Assembly (NCBI RefSeq): GCF_000315915.1
Contig: NC_020185.1
Span: forward strand, 1,612,001 to 1,676,000
From: Henningerozyma blattae CBS 6284
Lineage: Eukaryota; Ascomycota; Saccharomycetes; Saccharomycetales; Saccharomycetaceae
Direction: 5' to 3'
DNA: 64,000 nucleotides
Shown: positions 1 to 9,351 of the stretch, one piece after another
How positions within the stretch are numbered: position 1 is the first letter of the stretch
Layout of the letters: each line of letters begins with the position of its first letter
Program-made: the position numbers and the translations under genes
Notes under the pieces: model-generated
What the model was told of the DNA's origin: nothing
The model's database searches: none
Seen by the model: the letters and a program-made list of their open reading frames with translations, nothing else

Positions 1-747
1 ATAATGAATAATCCTTGTATTAAACGTCATTGTGATGAGCAATATGAGATGAAACAAAAAAAGAAAAAATAATAATATTAAAAAAAAAGGGAAAAAGAAA
101 AGATAAAATGAGAATTAAAGAAGTAAAAGAGTAAAATGGCAAAATTAATAAAATATCAGATCAATTTAAACAATGCACGACACAATGCACTACACTTGAA
201 ACGAAAGATGGTATGTGGTACAAAATATAGCGGTGGATAGGATATAGACAGACAGAAAATGTGATGCTGTAATATAGTTTACAATGGAATGACAAAAAAT
301 GTTTGTATGTCTAAGTGCTATTTGCGATGGCGATTGCAATTGCGATTCTGTGTTTCAATGACAATGAAGAATAGCGATTTGATTTATTTTGAAACTTTTT
401 ACAATTGAAATAAAGTATTCGTGATAAAGCAAAACAAATAAAAAATAAAATTGTTTTTAATGAAATTTTTAATAAGCAAAATTGAAGAAATATTATAGGC
501 TCTGTCTTTCTCATCAAGTTTGTTCTCGCGGAGAAATTATCCAGTTCACTATATTTCGGACGCGGATTTTGCAGCCAGGCCAAATGAGTCACAACCTATG
601 GCGGCAGAAATTTTAACTTTGGATATTGGGAAAACCAATGAAACTGTGAAAAAAATAAAAAAATAAAAAACCCAACATTTGTTTCACACACATAACCTCA
701 CAGGATATCTCTGAAACGATACTCAAAAGACAGAAATAAATAAAAGA

Positions 748-1054
748 CACGTGCGTCAGCAAAATGATATACATCAAAAAAAAAGAAAATGGAAATATCA
801 CGGCTCGTATGTGACGATTCAGTTACTAGCCGATCGGCTTACTATTCGGCCGAGTTGTTAAAAGCCTAAAACACGTGCAACGCAGGGCTGTGCAACGTAT
901 CACGTGATCTTTTTTATTTATCTCTTTTGGAGTGTGCTAGACGAAGCTGAAGCTGTAGGATAGAGATGGGTGTTTGAATTCTTGGTTATTGTAGTGTACT
1001 GGACAAAACTCAAATACTTTGTATATCGGCCTGGCCACGTGACACCGTCACGTG
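748..1054. promoter_or_regulatory. Cluster of five CACGTG boxes
   Basis: CACGTG occurs at 748-753, 872-877, 901-906, 1036-1041 and 1049-1054, three of them as CACGTGA. This is the E-box bound by basic helix-loop-helix factors such as Cbf1 and Pho4 in yeasts. Five copies of a palindromic hexamer in 307 bases of AT-rich DNA is far above expectation. The target gene is not visible; it may lie to the left of the window. Confidence 0.55.
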
Positions 1055-1061
1055 ACACCAC

Positions 1062-1178
1062 CCGTGCACCGAACATATTCCACCCGTGCACCACGACGAA
1101 CATCCGTGCACCCTGCTTGCATTTGCATGTGACGCCTATGTGGATTTTTCTATTTTCAAACTCCGAAATCCGTGCACC
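1062..1178. promoter_or_regulatory. Four Rap1/HOMOL1-like boxes (CCGTGCACC)
   Basis: CCGTGCACC occurs at 1062-1070, 1084-1092, 1104-1112 and 1170-1178, all in the same orientation. The third copy reads GAACATCCGTGCACC, which matches the HOMOL1/RPG form of the Rap1 site known from yeast ribosomal-protein and translation-factor promoters. The group sits just right of the CACGTG cluster. No translation gene is visible in the window, so the target is inferred to be off the left edge or undetected. Confidence 0.55.
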
Positions 1179-2193
1179 CGGCCGGCCAGAAATGGCAAAA
1201 AAAGATAAAAATAATGAAAAATGAAAAATGAAAAAAAGAAAAGAAAAGAGAAAAAGGAATCCAAATATTTTTTAACACCGTCGGCTAACACCGCCCCGGA
1301 AAAAGAAACGCGCCAGTAATATGCCGTAGACCCCTCGTAACCCACACATTTCTTTTTTTATCTTTTCTTAAATTTTCATACTTTCTTTTTTCGGCCTTTT
1401 CTCGGATCGCTATCAGCCGACAGACAAGCTCCGAAGACTTTTTTTTTTTTTTTTTTTTTTCTATTGTTGGACCACCAAACCTTGTAGGTGTTTATTTTCG
1501 GCGCGTGTTAACAGACTAATAGACTACTAATTTATTATTGTTCGCATTTTTGTCTTGACCTCATTAGAATCGCATCTCATCTCATCTTATCTTGACTAGG
1601 TAATTACATGAATGAAATGAATACAAAAAATAATATTAAAACAAAAAATTACTCGACCGGAATCATACTCCTTTACTATCATAGTCCATTCATAGCCTAA
1701 ATCATTATCGGTGCGAATAACCTTAAATGATAATACAGGTCTTATTGGACGTAATCGTAATAGCTGTAGAACGGAATGTTAAGATGGTTCAGGTTATCTT
1801 ATTTATTATAACATTTTTTTCTTGCTTTTGATGTTTTCTTTATCTTTTGGATTGCTTTTGATCTAATGTTTTGTTTGCATTTTCACAAGCTCGTTTTTGA
1901 TTCGTATTAGTATATAATTCCATTTGGAATTTCATTTGTTGTAATTTTTTTTTTTTGATTTGATTTTTTTTCGTTATCTACTGTTGTACCTGAACTTTCA
2001 CCAAGCTGGCCGTACACCACATACTCCTCTTATATTTGCGCTATTTTTATTTGTTCCTTCAATTTTTTGAAACTTTTCAATATAAAATACATTCTCTATC
2101 TTAGTGGTGTGTGTTTTTTATTGTTTTTTTTTAAATCAACCCCCTCCCCAAGTTTGCTAGCTCAACATTCCTTCGTATCCCAACCGTTTCATC

Positions 2194-3279
2194 ATGATTA
2201 ATGAATCATCAAAGACAGCCTTGCCCAATAACACAACCTCTCATTTGAAATGCTCTCAAAACAAATTAAAAAACCCATCATCAATATCATCTTCTTATAA
2301 TTCCACGTATATCGATGCAAATGACGATGTTAAGGACTCTATGGTTTTACAAACTGTAGAAGTAGATTCTATACTCGATCTTACAAGAGATGCTCGTATT
2401 GCTTCCCTACGCAATAACTCTGGCTTATACAAATTACCTTCCAACGACTCCATTGCATCTTTCACAAATAATAACGTTTCTAGTCCTTTGACTCCAAGCA
2501 AATCATTTATAAAGGCAAATAACCATTCATTTGGTAAATACATGGTCCAAGATTATTCTCCTTATAACACATCGACTCCTCAAACGATACAAACTCCCAT
2601 GATTCGTTCGGTAAGAACAAATTATTTAAGACCAAATATGAGATTCACAGGGTATCAAATATCAGGATATAAGAGATATCAAGTTTCCATTCTTCTAAAA
2701 ACAGTAGATCTACCTTCTAATAACGTAACGTATGATTATTCAAACCCACATCTTTCAGGTTACCTTTCTATCAAGGGGTTGACCAACCAATACCCAGAAA
2801 TCACTACATTTTTCGAAAGTTTTGTCATTGATCATGTCAATCTTTCGTTTCTATCAAATACTTGGAATAGTTATCCAAATTTGAAAAATTTCACATCTTC
2901 TATATCAAATGATTTAGATCATTGGTTCAATTTTACTTCTTTTAAAAATTTGGTTTCTCAATTGAATTTACCAAACCAAGTTTCTGATCTAATAGATTCT
3001 TCATACGTTGATAAAGTTTTGCGTGAAAAGACGTTGACTTATTTGGATAATAGATTTATCTTCATGAGATGGAAGGAAAAATTCCTAGTGCCAGATTCAG
3101 AGATAGATAACATAGAAGGTGCATCTTTTGAAGGTTTTTATTATATCGTCCATGATCAATATACAGGTAACATTAAGGGATTTTATTATCATAAAGACGC
3201 AGAGAAATTCCAACAATTGGACTTGATTCCAGATTTCATCGACGACAAGGGCGGTAACGAAGATTACGAGTTTGCTTAA
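2194..3279 (+). CDS. GID4: GID/CTLH E3 ligase substrate receptor Gid4 (Vid24)
   Basis: Gid4 is the exchangeable substrate receptor of the GID ubiquitin ligase, which recognises N-terminal proline degrons on gluconeogenic enzymes such as Fbp1 and Mdh2 when cells return to glucose. The protein is 361 residues, matching the yeast family length of about 362. The N-terminal 140 residues are Ser/Asn-rich and variable. From about residue 144 the conserved beta-barrel begins (YLRPNMRFTGYQISGYKRYQ), followed by LSIKGLTNQYPEITTFFE, RFIFMRWKEKFLVPD, a GASFEGFYYIVHD block, and the FA C-terminus. In S. cerevisiae it lies beside YMC2; here a YMC-type carrier is four genes away. The ATG has a TATAAAAT about 110 bases upstream. 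Identity is close to certain. Confidence 0.95.
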   Translation: MINESSKTALPNNTTSHLKCSQNKLKNPSSISSSYNSTYIDANDDVKDSMVLQTVEVDSILDLTRDARIASLRNNSGLYKLPSNDSIASFTNNNVSSPLTPSKSFIKANNHSFGKYMVQDYSPYNTSTPQTIQTPMIRSVRTNYLRPNMRFTGYQISGYKRYQVSILLKTVDLPSNNVTYDYSNPHLSGYLSIKGLTNQYPEITTFFESFVIDHVNLSFLSNTWNSYPNLKNFTSSISNDLDHWFNFTSFKNLVSQLNLPNQVSDLIDSSYVDKVLREKTLTYLDNRFIFMRWKEKFLVPDSEIDNIEGASFEGFYYIVHDQYTGNIKGFYYHKDAEKFQQLDLIPDFIDDKGGNEDYEFA

Positions 3280-3633
3280 TTGCATTCGTACTCTCCCCCC
3301 CCACCTACCATTACGCTTTCATATTTGTTTTTATTTTTATTTTATTTTTTATTTCTTTCACGAACCCCCCATTCATTTCTCCCATCCTTTTTTTATAGAT
3401 TAATTCATTTTACATTCCCATAAACTTTTTTATAAGCGCCCAATTTCACTACTGATCATTCGCTTGTTGTATTTATATTAGAATCAAAAAAAAATTATAT
3501 ATAATTAAAAACTTCATTTAGACACTCAAATTATAATTTTTTTATTTTCCAACAACTTCGAAGTCAAAACACTTTTTTGTATGCTTTTGACGAATTGAAT
3601 ATTCTAAAATATTTCAACGTAAATCAAATATTG

Positions 3634-3640
3634 TTACCCG
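3634..3640 (+). promoter_or_regulatory. Reb1-type site TTACCCG
   Basis: TTACCCGG lies about 180 bases before the Asterix-family start codon. It matches the core of the general regulatory factor Reb1 (TTACCCG), which positions nucleosome-free promoters in yeasts. It sits in the GID4 to Asterix intergenic region and could also help terminate GID4 readthrough. Confidence 0.5.
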
Positions 3641-3818
3641 GATTCCAAGTTTCCTACTGAAAAATAATCAAGTTCCGAAATTATCAACTGTATATTGATA
3701 ATGGTAAAATTAATAGACAAGTTATTTTAAAGATTATTAAAATAAACTTTTGGAAAAAGGGACACAAGTACTAAACCCAATTATACATCAGACATATCAC
3801 CAAATATTATATTCAAAC

Positions 3819-4250
3819 ATGCCAATCAATAATGTTAAAAGAAAAGACTTAATCGTTAGATATCAACACAAATTCCCACCAAAAACTTCTTATGATAATA
3901 TCTCTAGTGTGTCTGGTATGATATCACAAAGTATGCCAATGGCTGCTATGTTTTTAAGAAATAAATTCATCGCTTGGTTTGCTTTTATTCAAACATTTTA
4001 TTCTGCATTAACTAGTGGTTCAGGTTTATTTGAAATGTCTATTCCAACAAATGAAACTGCCAAGAATGTGAAAAGTGGATCCCTAGGTACTACTTCACAA
4101 CCAAATGGTGTTAAATTTGTAATGAGTTTAATTGGTGTTTTATTCTGTTATTCAGATTTGGTTATTCCACAAAAAGTTCCAGGTTGGGTTCCAAAGGCAG
4201 ATTCAGATATTCAAGCGGGAACTATTAGTACAGAACCTGTTCAAGAATAA
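3819..4250 (+). CDS. Asterix/PAT-complex family ER membrane protein (YPR063C-like)
   Basis: A 143-residue protein resembling S. cerevisiae YPR063C (about 140 residues) and animal Asterix (WDR83OS), an ER membrane protein that helps insert polar transmembrane helices. It has the family layout: a short basic N-terminus with KFPPKTSYD, a first hydrophobic stretch (GMISQSMPMAAMFL, then FIAWFAFIQTFYSAL), and a second (FVMSLIGVLFCYSDLVI) before a short polar tail. I chose the ATG at 3819 because the open frame extends upstream only through a non-ATG codon. An upstream ATG joined by an 88-base intron is possible (see findings). The neighbour FCY1 is convergent, as in S. cerevisiae. The family assignment is good; the function rests on homology. 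Confidence 0.8.
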   Translation: MPINNVKRKDLIVRYQHKFPPKTSYDNISSVSGMISQSMPMAAMFLRNKFIAWFAFIQTFYSALTSGSGLFEMSIPTNETAKNVKSGSLGTTSQPNGVKFVMSLIGVLFCYSDLVIPQKVPGWVPKADSDIQAGTISTEPVQE

Positions 4251-4448
4251 ACAATTTTTAAACAAACCCAAAAAAAGACATATGAGATGATAAGGTAAAA
4301 AGTACGTAATGATATTAAATATATTTATAAATATATTTATTATATATGGAATAATAATTAGTCAGACAATAATTAATTTATGTTCTTTATGCGCGTATAT
4401 CTGTTGAAAGGTACGTGAAATAATTCAAAGTGAAATGTATCAATACAT

Positions 4449-4922
4449 TTATTCACCGATATCTTCAAACCAATCACTTGGTCTTTCATCAATAAATTTC
4501 TTCATAATGGTTTTACATTTTTCGTCGTCAACAACAACAACTTCGACACCTCTTTGCTTTAAATATTCTTCACCTGGACTCTTGAAGTTGACATTTTCAC
4601 AAATAACAACTCTTGGAATACCGTACATGATAATAGCACCAGTACACATGTCACATGGGGATAAAGTAGTGTATAAAGTAGTGTTTTTATAAACTTTACC
4701 ACTTAATCTACCACAGTTTTCTAGAGTGGAAATTTCACCATGCAAAGTTGGAGAACCCTTTTGGAATCTCATGTTATGGCCTGAACCTAAGATTTTACCA
4801 TCTTCATGATTGATTAAACAACCACCGATTGGAACACCATTTTCAGAAGCACCTTTAACAGCTTCATCATAAGCTGTTTGGATACCTAAAGCATCCCATT
4901 GGGCAGGGTTTACAGCAGACAT
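4449..4922 (-). CDS. FCY1: Cytosine deaminase Fcy1
   Basis: Converts cytosine to uracil (and 5-fluorocytosine to 5-fluorouracil) in the cytosolic pyrimidine salvage pathway. At 157 residues it matches the yeast enzyme (158). The zinc site is complete: His61 and catalytic Glu63 in LHGEIS, and Cys90 and Cys93 in SPCDMC. The C-terminal FIDERPSDWFEDIGE block that closes over the active site is conserved. It is divergent from JID1 across 336 bases, preserving the S. cerevisiae FCY1-JID1 neighbourhood. An uptake partner (FCY2) and the next salvage enzyme (FUR1) are not in the window, but uridine kinase URK1 is, 21 kb away. Confidence 0.97.
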   Translation of the reverse strand: MSAVNPAQWDALGIQTAYDEAVKGASENGVPIGGCLINHEDGKILGSGHNMRFQKGSPTLHGEISTLENCGRLSGKVYKNTTLYTTLSPCDMCTGAIIMYGIPRVVICENVNFKSPGEEYLKQRGVEVVVVDDEKCKTIMKKFIDERPSDWFEDIGE

Positions 4923-5107
4923 TTGTAATTAAAAATTTTTGGTCGTTATAAGTAAGTTATAAATACAAATAAAAATAGAAGAAAATTATGTAATATCAAG
5001 AAAAATAAAAAAAAAATAAATGAACATTTCAATACTAAAACATTTTTATACAGAGGAAACTATGAAAGGCAGGAAGAATTTGATAAAAAAAAAAATATTT
5101 CAAATTT

Positions 5108-5117
5108 GCGATGAGAT
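5108..5117 (+). promoter_or_regulatory. PAC element GCGATGAGAT
   Basis: An exact match to the yeast PAC motif (GCGATGAGMT, bound by Dot6/Tod6) in the 336-base divergent region between FCY1 and JID1. PAC usually marks ribosome-biogenesis and RNA-metabolism genes, so which neighbour it serves is unclear; it is about 150 bases before JID1 and 190 before FCY1. Confidence 0.5.
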
Positions 5118-5258
5118 TGCCGACGGATATAATTCCGGAAATAATTCGTTTCGAGATAAATGATTAAAAAAAAAAGATAAGGGGAGAGACACAGTCACCT
5201 TTACATTATCATCTGTGAAACAAACCAATAACCGTAAACCATTTTGTACTATTGGATA

Positions 5259-5876
5259 ATGATAAGAAATTATAGAATAGGAATATCTATCAAACGGTTT
5301 TACAGTGATTCATTAAAACAGATATATGATTATCAATGGCCAGTTAAAATATCTAATCCAACACCTTATGACATTTTCAATTTAGAAAAAAAAAAACAAT
5401 CTATTGATCTTGGTGATCTTAAAAAAAAATATCATGAATATATTAAGATGTATCATCCTGATCAAGGGTTTGATATTTTAACCAATAAAGATAAGATTTT
5501 AAATGAAGAGGAGAAGAAGAAAAGAATATTAATGATAATACGAAGTTATAAAATATTAAAAACACCAAAATTGAAACGTACTTATGATATAAGTGGTATT
5601 GGATGGATAAATAATGAAGAAGATATTTTAAAAGATCAAAGAATGTCCGATATACCGTATGAATATTGGCAAGCAGGTACATGGGAAGATATTCAAAAAA
5701 CCAAAGAATTTTCTGAAGAAAAGGAAAATGAAAAAAAGCATTTAGGCACATCAATATTTGCAGGTTTAATATTTTGTGGGATAAGTATAAAGGTGTTGAC
5801 TGTTCTAAAGGATTTGATAATAGAAAAATTCGGTAGAGAAAGGGAAAGGCTGGAATATCGAGAATCTTTGGACTAA
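5259..5876 (+). CDS. JID1: Mitochondrial J-domain protein Jid1
   Basis: A J-domain co-chaperone expected to stimulate an Hsp70 at mitochondria. The J domain spans about residues 36-110, from PYDIFNLEKK through the invariant HPD at 66-68 (in MYHPDQG) to RTYDISGIGW. The first 18 residues are Arg/Lys/Ser-rich with almost no acidic residues, fitting a mitochondrial presequence. A hydrophobic segment near residues 162-182 (SIFAGLIFCGISIKVLTVL) is a likely membrane anchor. The start is the first ATG; the open frame extends five codons further upstream only through a TTG. At 205 residues it is shorter than the 301-residue S. cerevisiae protein, mainly in the region after the J domain. Identification leans on the J domain plus its position beside FCY1. 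Confidence 0.85.
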   Translation: MIRNYRIGISIKRFYSDSLKQIYDYQWPVKISNPTPYDIFNLEKKKQSIDLGDLKKKYHEYIKMYHPDQGFDILTNKDKILNEEEKKKRILMIIRSYKILKTPKLKRTYDISGIGWINNEEDILKDQRMSDIPYEYWQAGTWEDIQKTKEFSEEKENEKKHLGTSIFAGLIFCGISIKVLTVLKDLIIEKFGRERERLEYRESLD

Positions 5877-6155
5877 TGAAATGGATATTTTAATCTTAAT
5901 TTTAAATTTTTTTTTTTTACTTGTTGTAAGTATTACTATATAAATAGAGTCTATAAAAGCATATCATATAAATAGGCAGGAAGTAAATAAATAATATTGG
6001 TATTGTAGAGGGTAAAGTGTGCAATTTTGAAATAAAAATAAAAAAGAAGTACAGAGAAGGGGAGAAGGTAAAGAAAGAATGCAAAATGTATCAGTGAAGG
6101 AAGAAAAAAAACGAAATGGAATTTTAATAGAAACAGAATAGCAAGAGATGAATGG

Positions 6156-7103
6156 TTATCCCAAGACACGAGTAGCCATTTCAAACGCACAGAAAGTAGC
6201 ACCATTTGCGGGTGCTGCTCGTAGCATTGTTGGGCCAAACCCTCTAAAGAATGCCTTGGAACCACCATACGAATACAATTGTTTAGCAACTTTCCAAATG
6301 TTATCTGAATATCTCGGCTTATTTAATGAATCTGTTTGAATGACAGATTTCACCACATCTAATGGATACACAGCTAACCATAACATAGAACCAGCACAGC
6401 CACCATATAAACATGATTTCCAAGCTGGTAACTCCTTTCTTGGTACACCCGAATGTGCCACCAAGGCTTCATAAGTTAAGAAATATACCCCTAGTCCATG
6501 ACCCGCACGTATTAACATAGCCGGTAAACCTCTCATCAAAGCACCTCTTGCCCATAATTGATTGATACAATCTAAGGGACCATTGAAATGTGTTATTGCA
6601 TCGGTGACATTCTTGGCATTAATAGGCGCCTTTTGAACTTGTAATCTAATACGAACATGTTCCATCGGACAAGCCAAGAATGCATTGGCAATACCACCAC
6701 CAAGTCCACAAAGATAATATTGCCATAAATGTAAATTTACACGACCATCAGCATTCTGATGACGGAAAAATCTTTTCAACGCTTCATTAGTACCAAATTG
6801 AACAGCAACACATGCCCCTGCACCCACCAACGGTGTTAGCATACCTTTATATAAGGCTAATGGACCTTCATTTTTGAAAAGATCACGTAATACATGCAAC
6901 GCTGTAGTAGGTGTCTTCGAAGTCTGTAGACGAACTTTAGTAGTGTCAAATGGTTGCCCTACTACCACTTGGCCAATACCTCCTGCAGTCCCTGCAAGTA
7001 AATCCTTTATGATTCTAGTATTATCATGAGCAGGTTGAGTTGCTGAGATCGGGGTGGAACTAGTAATAGGTGACAATGGAGAAGCAGTTTTCGACGATGA
7101 CAT
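6156..7103 (-). CDS. YMC1: Mitochondrial inner-membrane carrier, Ymc1/Ymc2 type
   Basis: A mitochondrial carrier (SLC25 family) of 315 residues, implicated in glycine/glutamate-linked transport into mitochondria. It has the three-fold repeat, each unit opening with a carrier signature: GQPFDTTKVRLQ, ACPMEHVRIRLQ and VYPLDVVKSVIQ. The first 30 residues are Ser/Thr/Pro-rich and variable. The C-terminus (RGFGPTMLRAAPANGATFCAFEMATRVL) is typical of the Ymc subfamily. In S. cerevisiae YMC1 is near JID1/FCY1 and its duplicate YMC2 is beside GID4, so this single gene could be the descendant of either copy; the symbol YMC1 is a choice, not a proof. Confidence 0.88.
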   Translation of the reverse strand: MSSSKTASPLSPITSSTPISATQPAHDNTRIIKDLLAGTAGGIGQVVVGQPFDTTKVRLQTSKTPTTALHVLRDLFKNEGPLALYKGMLTPLVGAGACVAVQFGTNEALKRFFRHQNADGRVNLHLWQYYLCGLGGGIANAFLACPMEHVRIRLQVQKAPINAKNVTDAITHFNGPLDCINQLWARGALMRGLPAMLIRAGHGLGVYFLTYEALVAHSGVPRKELPAWKSCLYGGCAGSMLWLAVYPLDVVKSVIQTDSLNKPRYSDNIWKVAKQLYSYGGSKAFFRGFGPTMLRAAPANGATFCAFEMATRVLG

Positions 7104-7866
7104 TAAATGTAAGACAAATATATTTTGTTATAAGATATTTGCTTAATTTTATTTTATTTTAAATTTTAATTTTTTCTTGTTTTTTATTTACTGAAGAATG
7201 AGTATGTTATAATGTATCTATATCTATATCTGATATAAATATTCAAGGTACCTATGTATTATATACAAAATATATACAAACATATATATATATAACATAT
7301 ATATATTTTGTAAATTACTTATAATTATATTGAATATATTATATAATTTTACATATTCCTTTAATATTAATAATGTAAACTGAATTTTTTTGTGAAAAAT
7401 CCGTATATTGAAATTTACATAGAATGAGATGAAAAAGTATAAATCCCGTCTAACAAATACCTAAAAGAGGAATCTGTGAGTTGTCGGAAAAACAAAGATA
7501 CGTGTATCCAAATGGGGTAACTGACACAGAAAATCCCGTAGGTCATTTTAGAGTCACGCACAAGAAGAGTCACACATAGAGAATGTAGATAAAGAAAATA
7601 AAAGATAAATAATGAAAAAATCTGGCAGTTGATTGGTCAAGGGCTGGGTCCTACAAGAATGAGGGTTATGAGGAGGCTTAAGGTGAGCAATAAGGGAAAA
7701 AGAGCGAAGAAAATAGGGCAAGAAAGTGATGAAATAAGGGTATTATCAACGGTGATAGGAAATTGACAATGGGGTTAATTTATTAGTTGTGTTTATCTAA
7801 TTACGTTTTATTACTACTATTACTACGTAGTGTTGGAGATGTCGGAAGAAATGTGGCATCAGTGAT

Positions 7867-7920
7867 GAGGAGAGCGGTGAGGAGAGCGGTGAGGAGAGCG
7901 GTGAGGAGAGCAGTGAGGAG
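7867..7920. repeat. 12-bp tandem repeat, 4.5 copies
   Basis: The unit GAGGAGAGCGGT is repeated exactly three times from 7867, then once with a single change (GAGGAGAGCAGT), then a half unit. Because 12 is a multiple of three, the minus strand reads as a Leu-Leu-Thr-Ala repeat inside a 61-codon open frame, but nothing else supports a gene. Confidence 0.9.
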
Positions 7921-8637
7921 AAGATATTTTAGATAACAGTTTATTTTGAGTCCGAAACCGATTCTGAGTGTTCTGGGTATCGTCAATCAGATTAGAACTG
8001 TTTTAAGAAACAGCGATTTGCCAAGGTATCCCCGAAAATATACAATATAATATTCCTTGAGAAATGTGATTATTAACAACCCTAGAGGAGGGAAGCCCTG
8101 AAGGTATAGTTAGAGAAAAAAACGAAGCGAGAGGGTCAAGTGAAAAAAACGAAAAAAAATAAAAAGCAAGGTTTGTACAAGTTATATAAACAGTAGGGAT
8201 ATCGACCTCTTATTAGTAGCAATGATGCGGCAGTGCGCTTCATGTCATGAGCATTAATAATGAACAACTAACGGTCGGTCACATTTCGTCATCAACATCC
8301 AGATTTTTAATTCCTACCATGTCTGAATTATAAATTTTCCTATTGGGTACCTAATACCATCTTTTGTACATAAGTAAGACAATTGTTTTTGGTAAAACTA
8401 AAAAAAATTCAAGCACACTTTATTCTATCGGACTCCGATTATGTCTCACTTTAATTGAATTTACCGGATTCAGATATACTGATACTATCGCTTTATAACT
8501 TATGGCCTGATATGGTAAGAAAAAATCAAATAGTGTAAGAGAGGGAAAAGAAGAAGCTTATATTATTATTGAATGAGGTAAATCAAACACCCTTAGTGGA
8601 ATACGTTTTACAAAGTATAGATCTTATAATATATATT

Positions 8638-8672
8638 TGATCTTATGATAGATTCATGATCTTATGATAGAT
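8638..8672. repeat. 16-bp direct repeat
   Basis: TGATCTTATGATAGAT occurs at 8638-8653 and again at 8657-8672, separated by three bases. It lies in gene-free DNA; it may be a local duplication. Confidence 0.85.
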
Positions 8673-9196
8673 GCGTTTTATGATGCCGAGTTACCTAATA
8701 CTAGAAAATTTGTTTCATCAACTATAACCGCTGCCAATACGAGAATTGATTTCTTGGCAGGGGCGGAACTATTACAATATTAATCGGCCTTATAATTTTT
8801 TAACTATTTTTGTAAGAGCATCTATTTACCGATTTTTTTTTTTTACTTTTTTTTTTTTTTTTTTTTTAAAAAGAGCTAAAAACATACAGACATACAAACG
8901 TACGGATGTCGTTTTGCATTTGCAGCCAATATTGAAACTGTTCGTTGAAAATTACAATGTTATATTTCATTATGGTTAGATATGGTAATATGTAAATTTT
9001 AGCGTATGTTAAGTTCTACTATCTGGCAGTAAAATCATCGATTTCTTTTTTTTTTTTCTTTCGATGTTTGACTGCGTTTTAAAATTATGCAGCGATGAGC
9101 TATTCTATGTTGCTTTGATATAGCTACAGTGGTGATGAGTGCCATCTTAAGTTTCAACTAAGATAATGATTAGTGGATGTTGTAAAATTTGAGTCC

Positions 9197-9204
9197 TATA
9201 AAAG
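9197..9204 (+). promoter_or_regulatory. TATA box of the alcohol dehydrogenase gene
   Basis: TATAAAAG lies 148 bases before the ATG at 9352, a normal distance for a yeast TATA-dependent, stress- or condition-regulated promoter. Confidence 0.6.
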
Positions 9205-9351
9205 GGCTTGAAGACAATTTAAAAGATGATAGTTTTGCATAATATTTTTTCTTCAAAGCCTACCATTAAATTCATAGATTTTCATTCTGTTGCATTAAAA
9301 TAACAACACCATTTTTATATTACAAATTAGCATTCTACTATCCTATTTATC

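Larger units (their letters stand above)
1..2193. other. Intergenic region left of GID4, no supported gene
   Basis: I see no credible gene here; the short open frames are low-complexity and resemble nothing I recognise. The stretch holds a cluster of five CACGTG boxes (748-1054), four CCGTGCACC boxes (1062-1178), a 22-base T run (1439-1460), and a likely TATA box for GID4 at 2081-2088 (TATAAAAT, about 110 bases before its ATG). The boxes at 748-1178 are far from GID4 and could serve a leftward gene beyond the window edge. Confidence 0.6.
7104..9351. other. Gene-poor 2.2 kb intergenic region with small repeats
   Basis: No gene is supported. It holds a 12-bp tandem repeat at 7867-7920, a 16-bp direct repeat at 8638-8672, alternating TA tracts near 7280-7320, T runs at 8833-8844 and 8847-8867, a PAC-like GCGATGAGCT at 9092-9101, and a TATA box at 9197-9204 for the alcohol dehydrogenase. 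In S. cerevisiae BRR1 and TFB4 occupy this interval between YMC1 and SEC8; I see no trace of either. Confidence 0.6.

Noticed and set aside
311..1345. Several open frames of 60-93 codons near the left edge
   Set aside because: Low-complexity composition, overlap with promoter-like boxes, and no recognisable family.
7801..7986. Minus-strand 61-codon open frame containing a Leu-Leu-Thr-Ala repeat
   Set aside because: Explained by the 12-bp tandem repeat; no other evidence of coding.
9226..9303. 25-codon upstream ORF before the alcohol dehydrogenase
   Set aside because: It starts about 20 bases from the TATA box, so it probably lies upstream of the transcription start.
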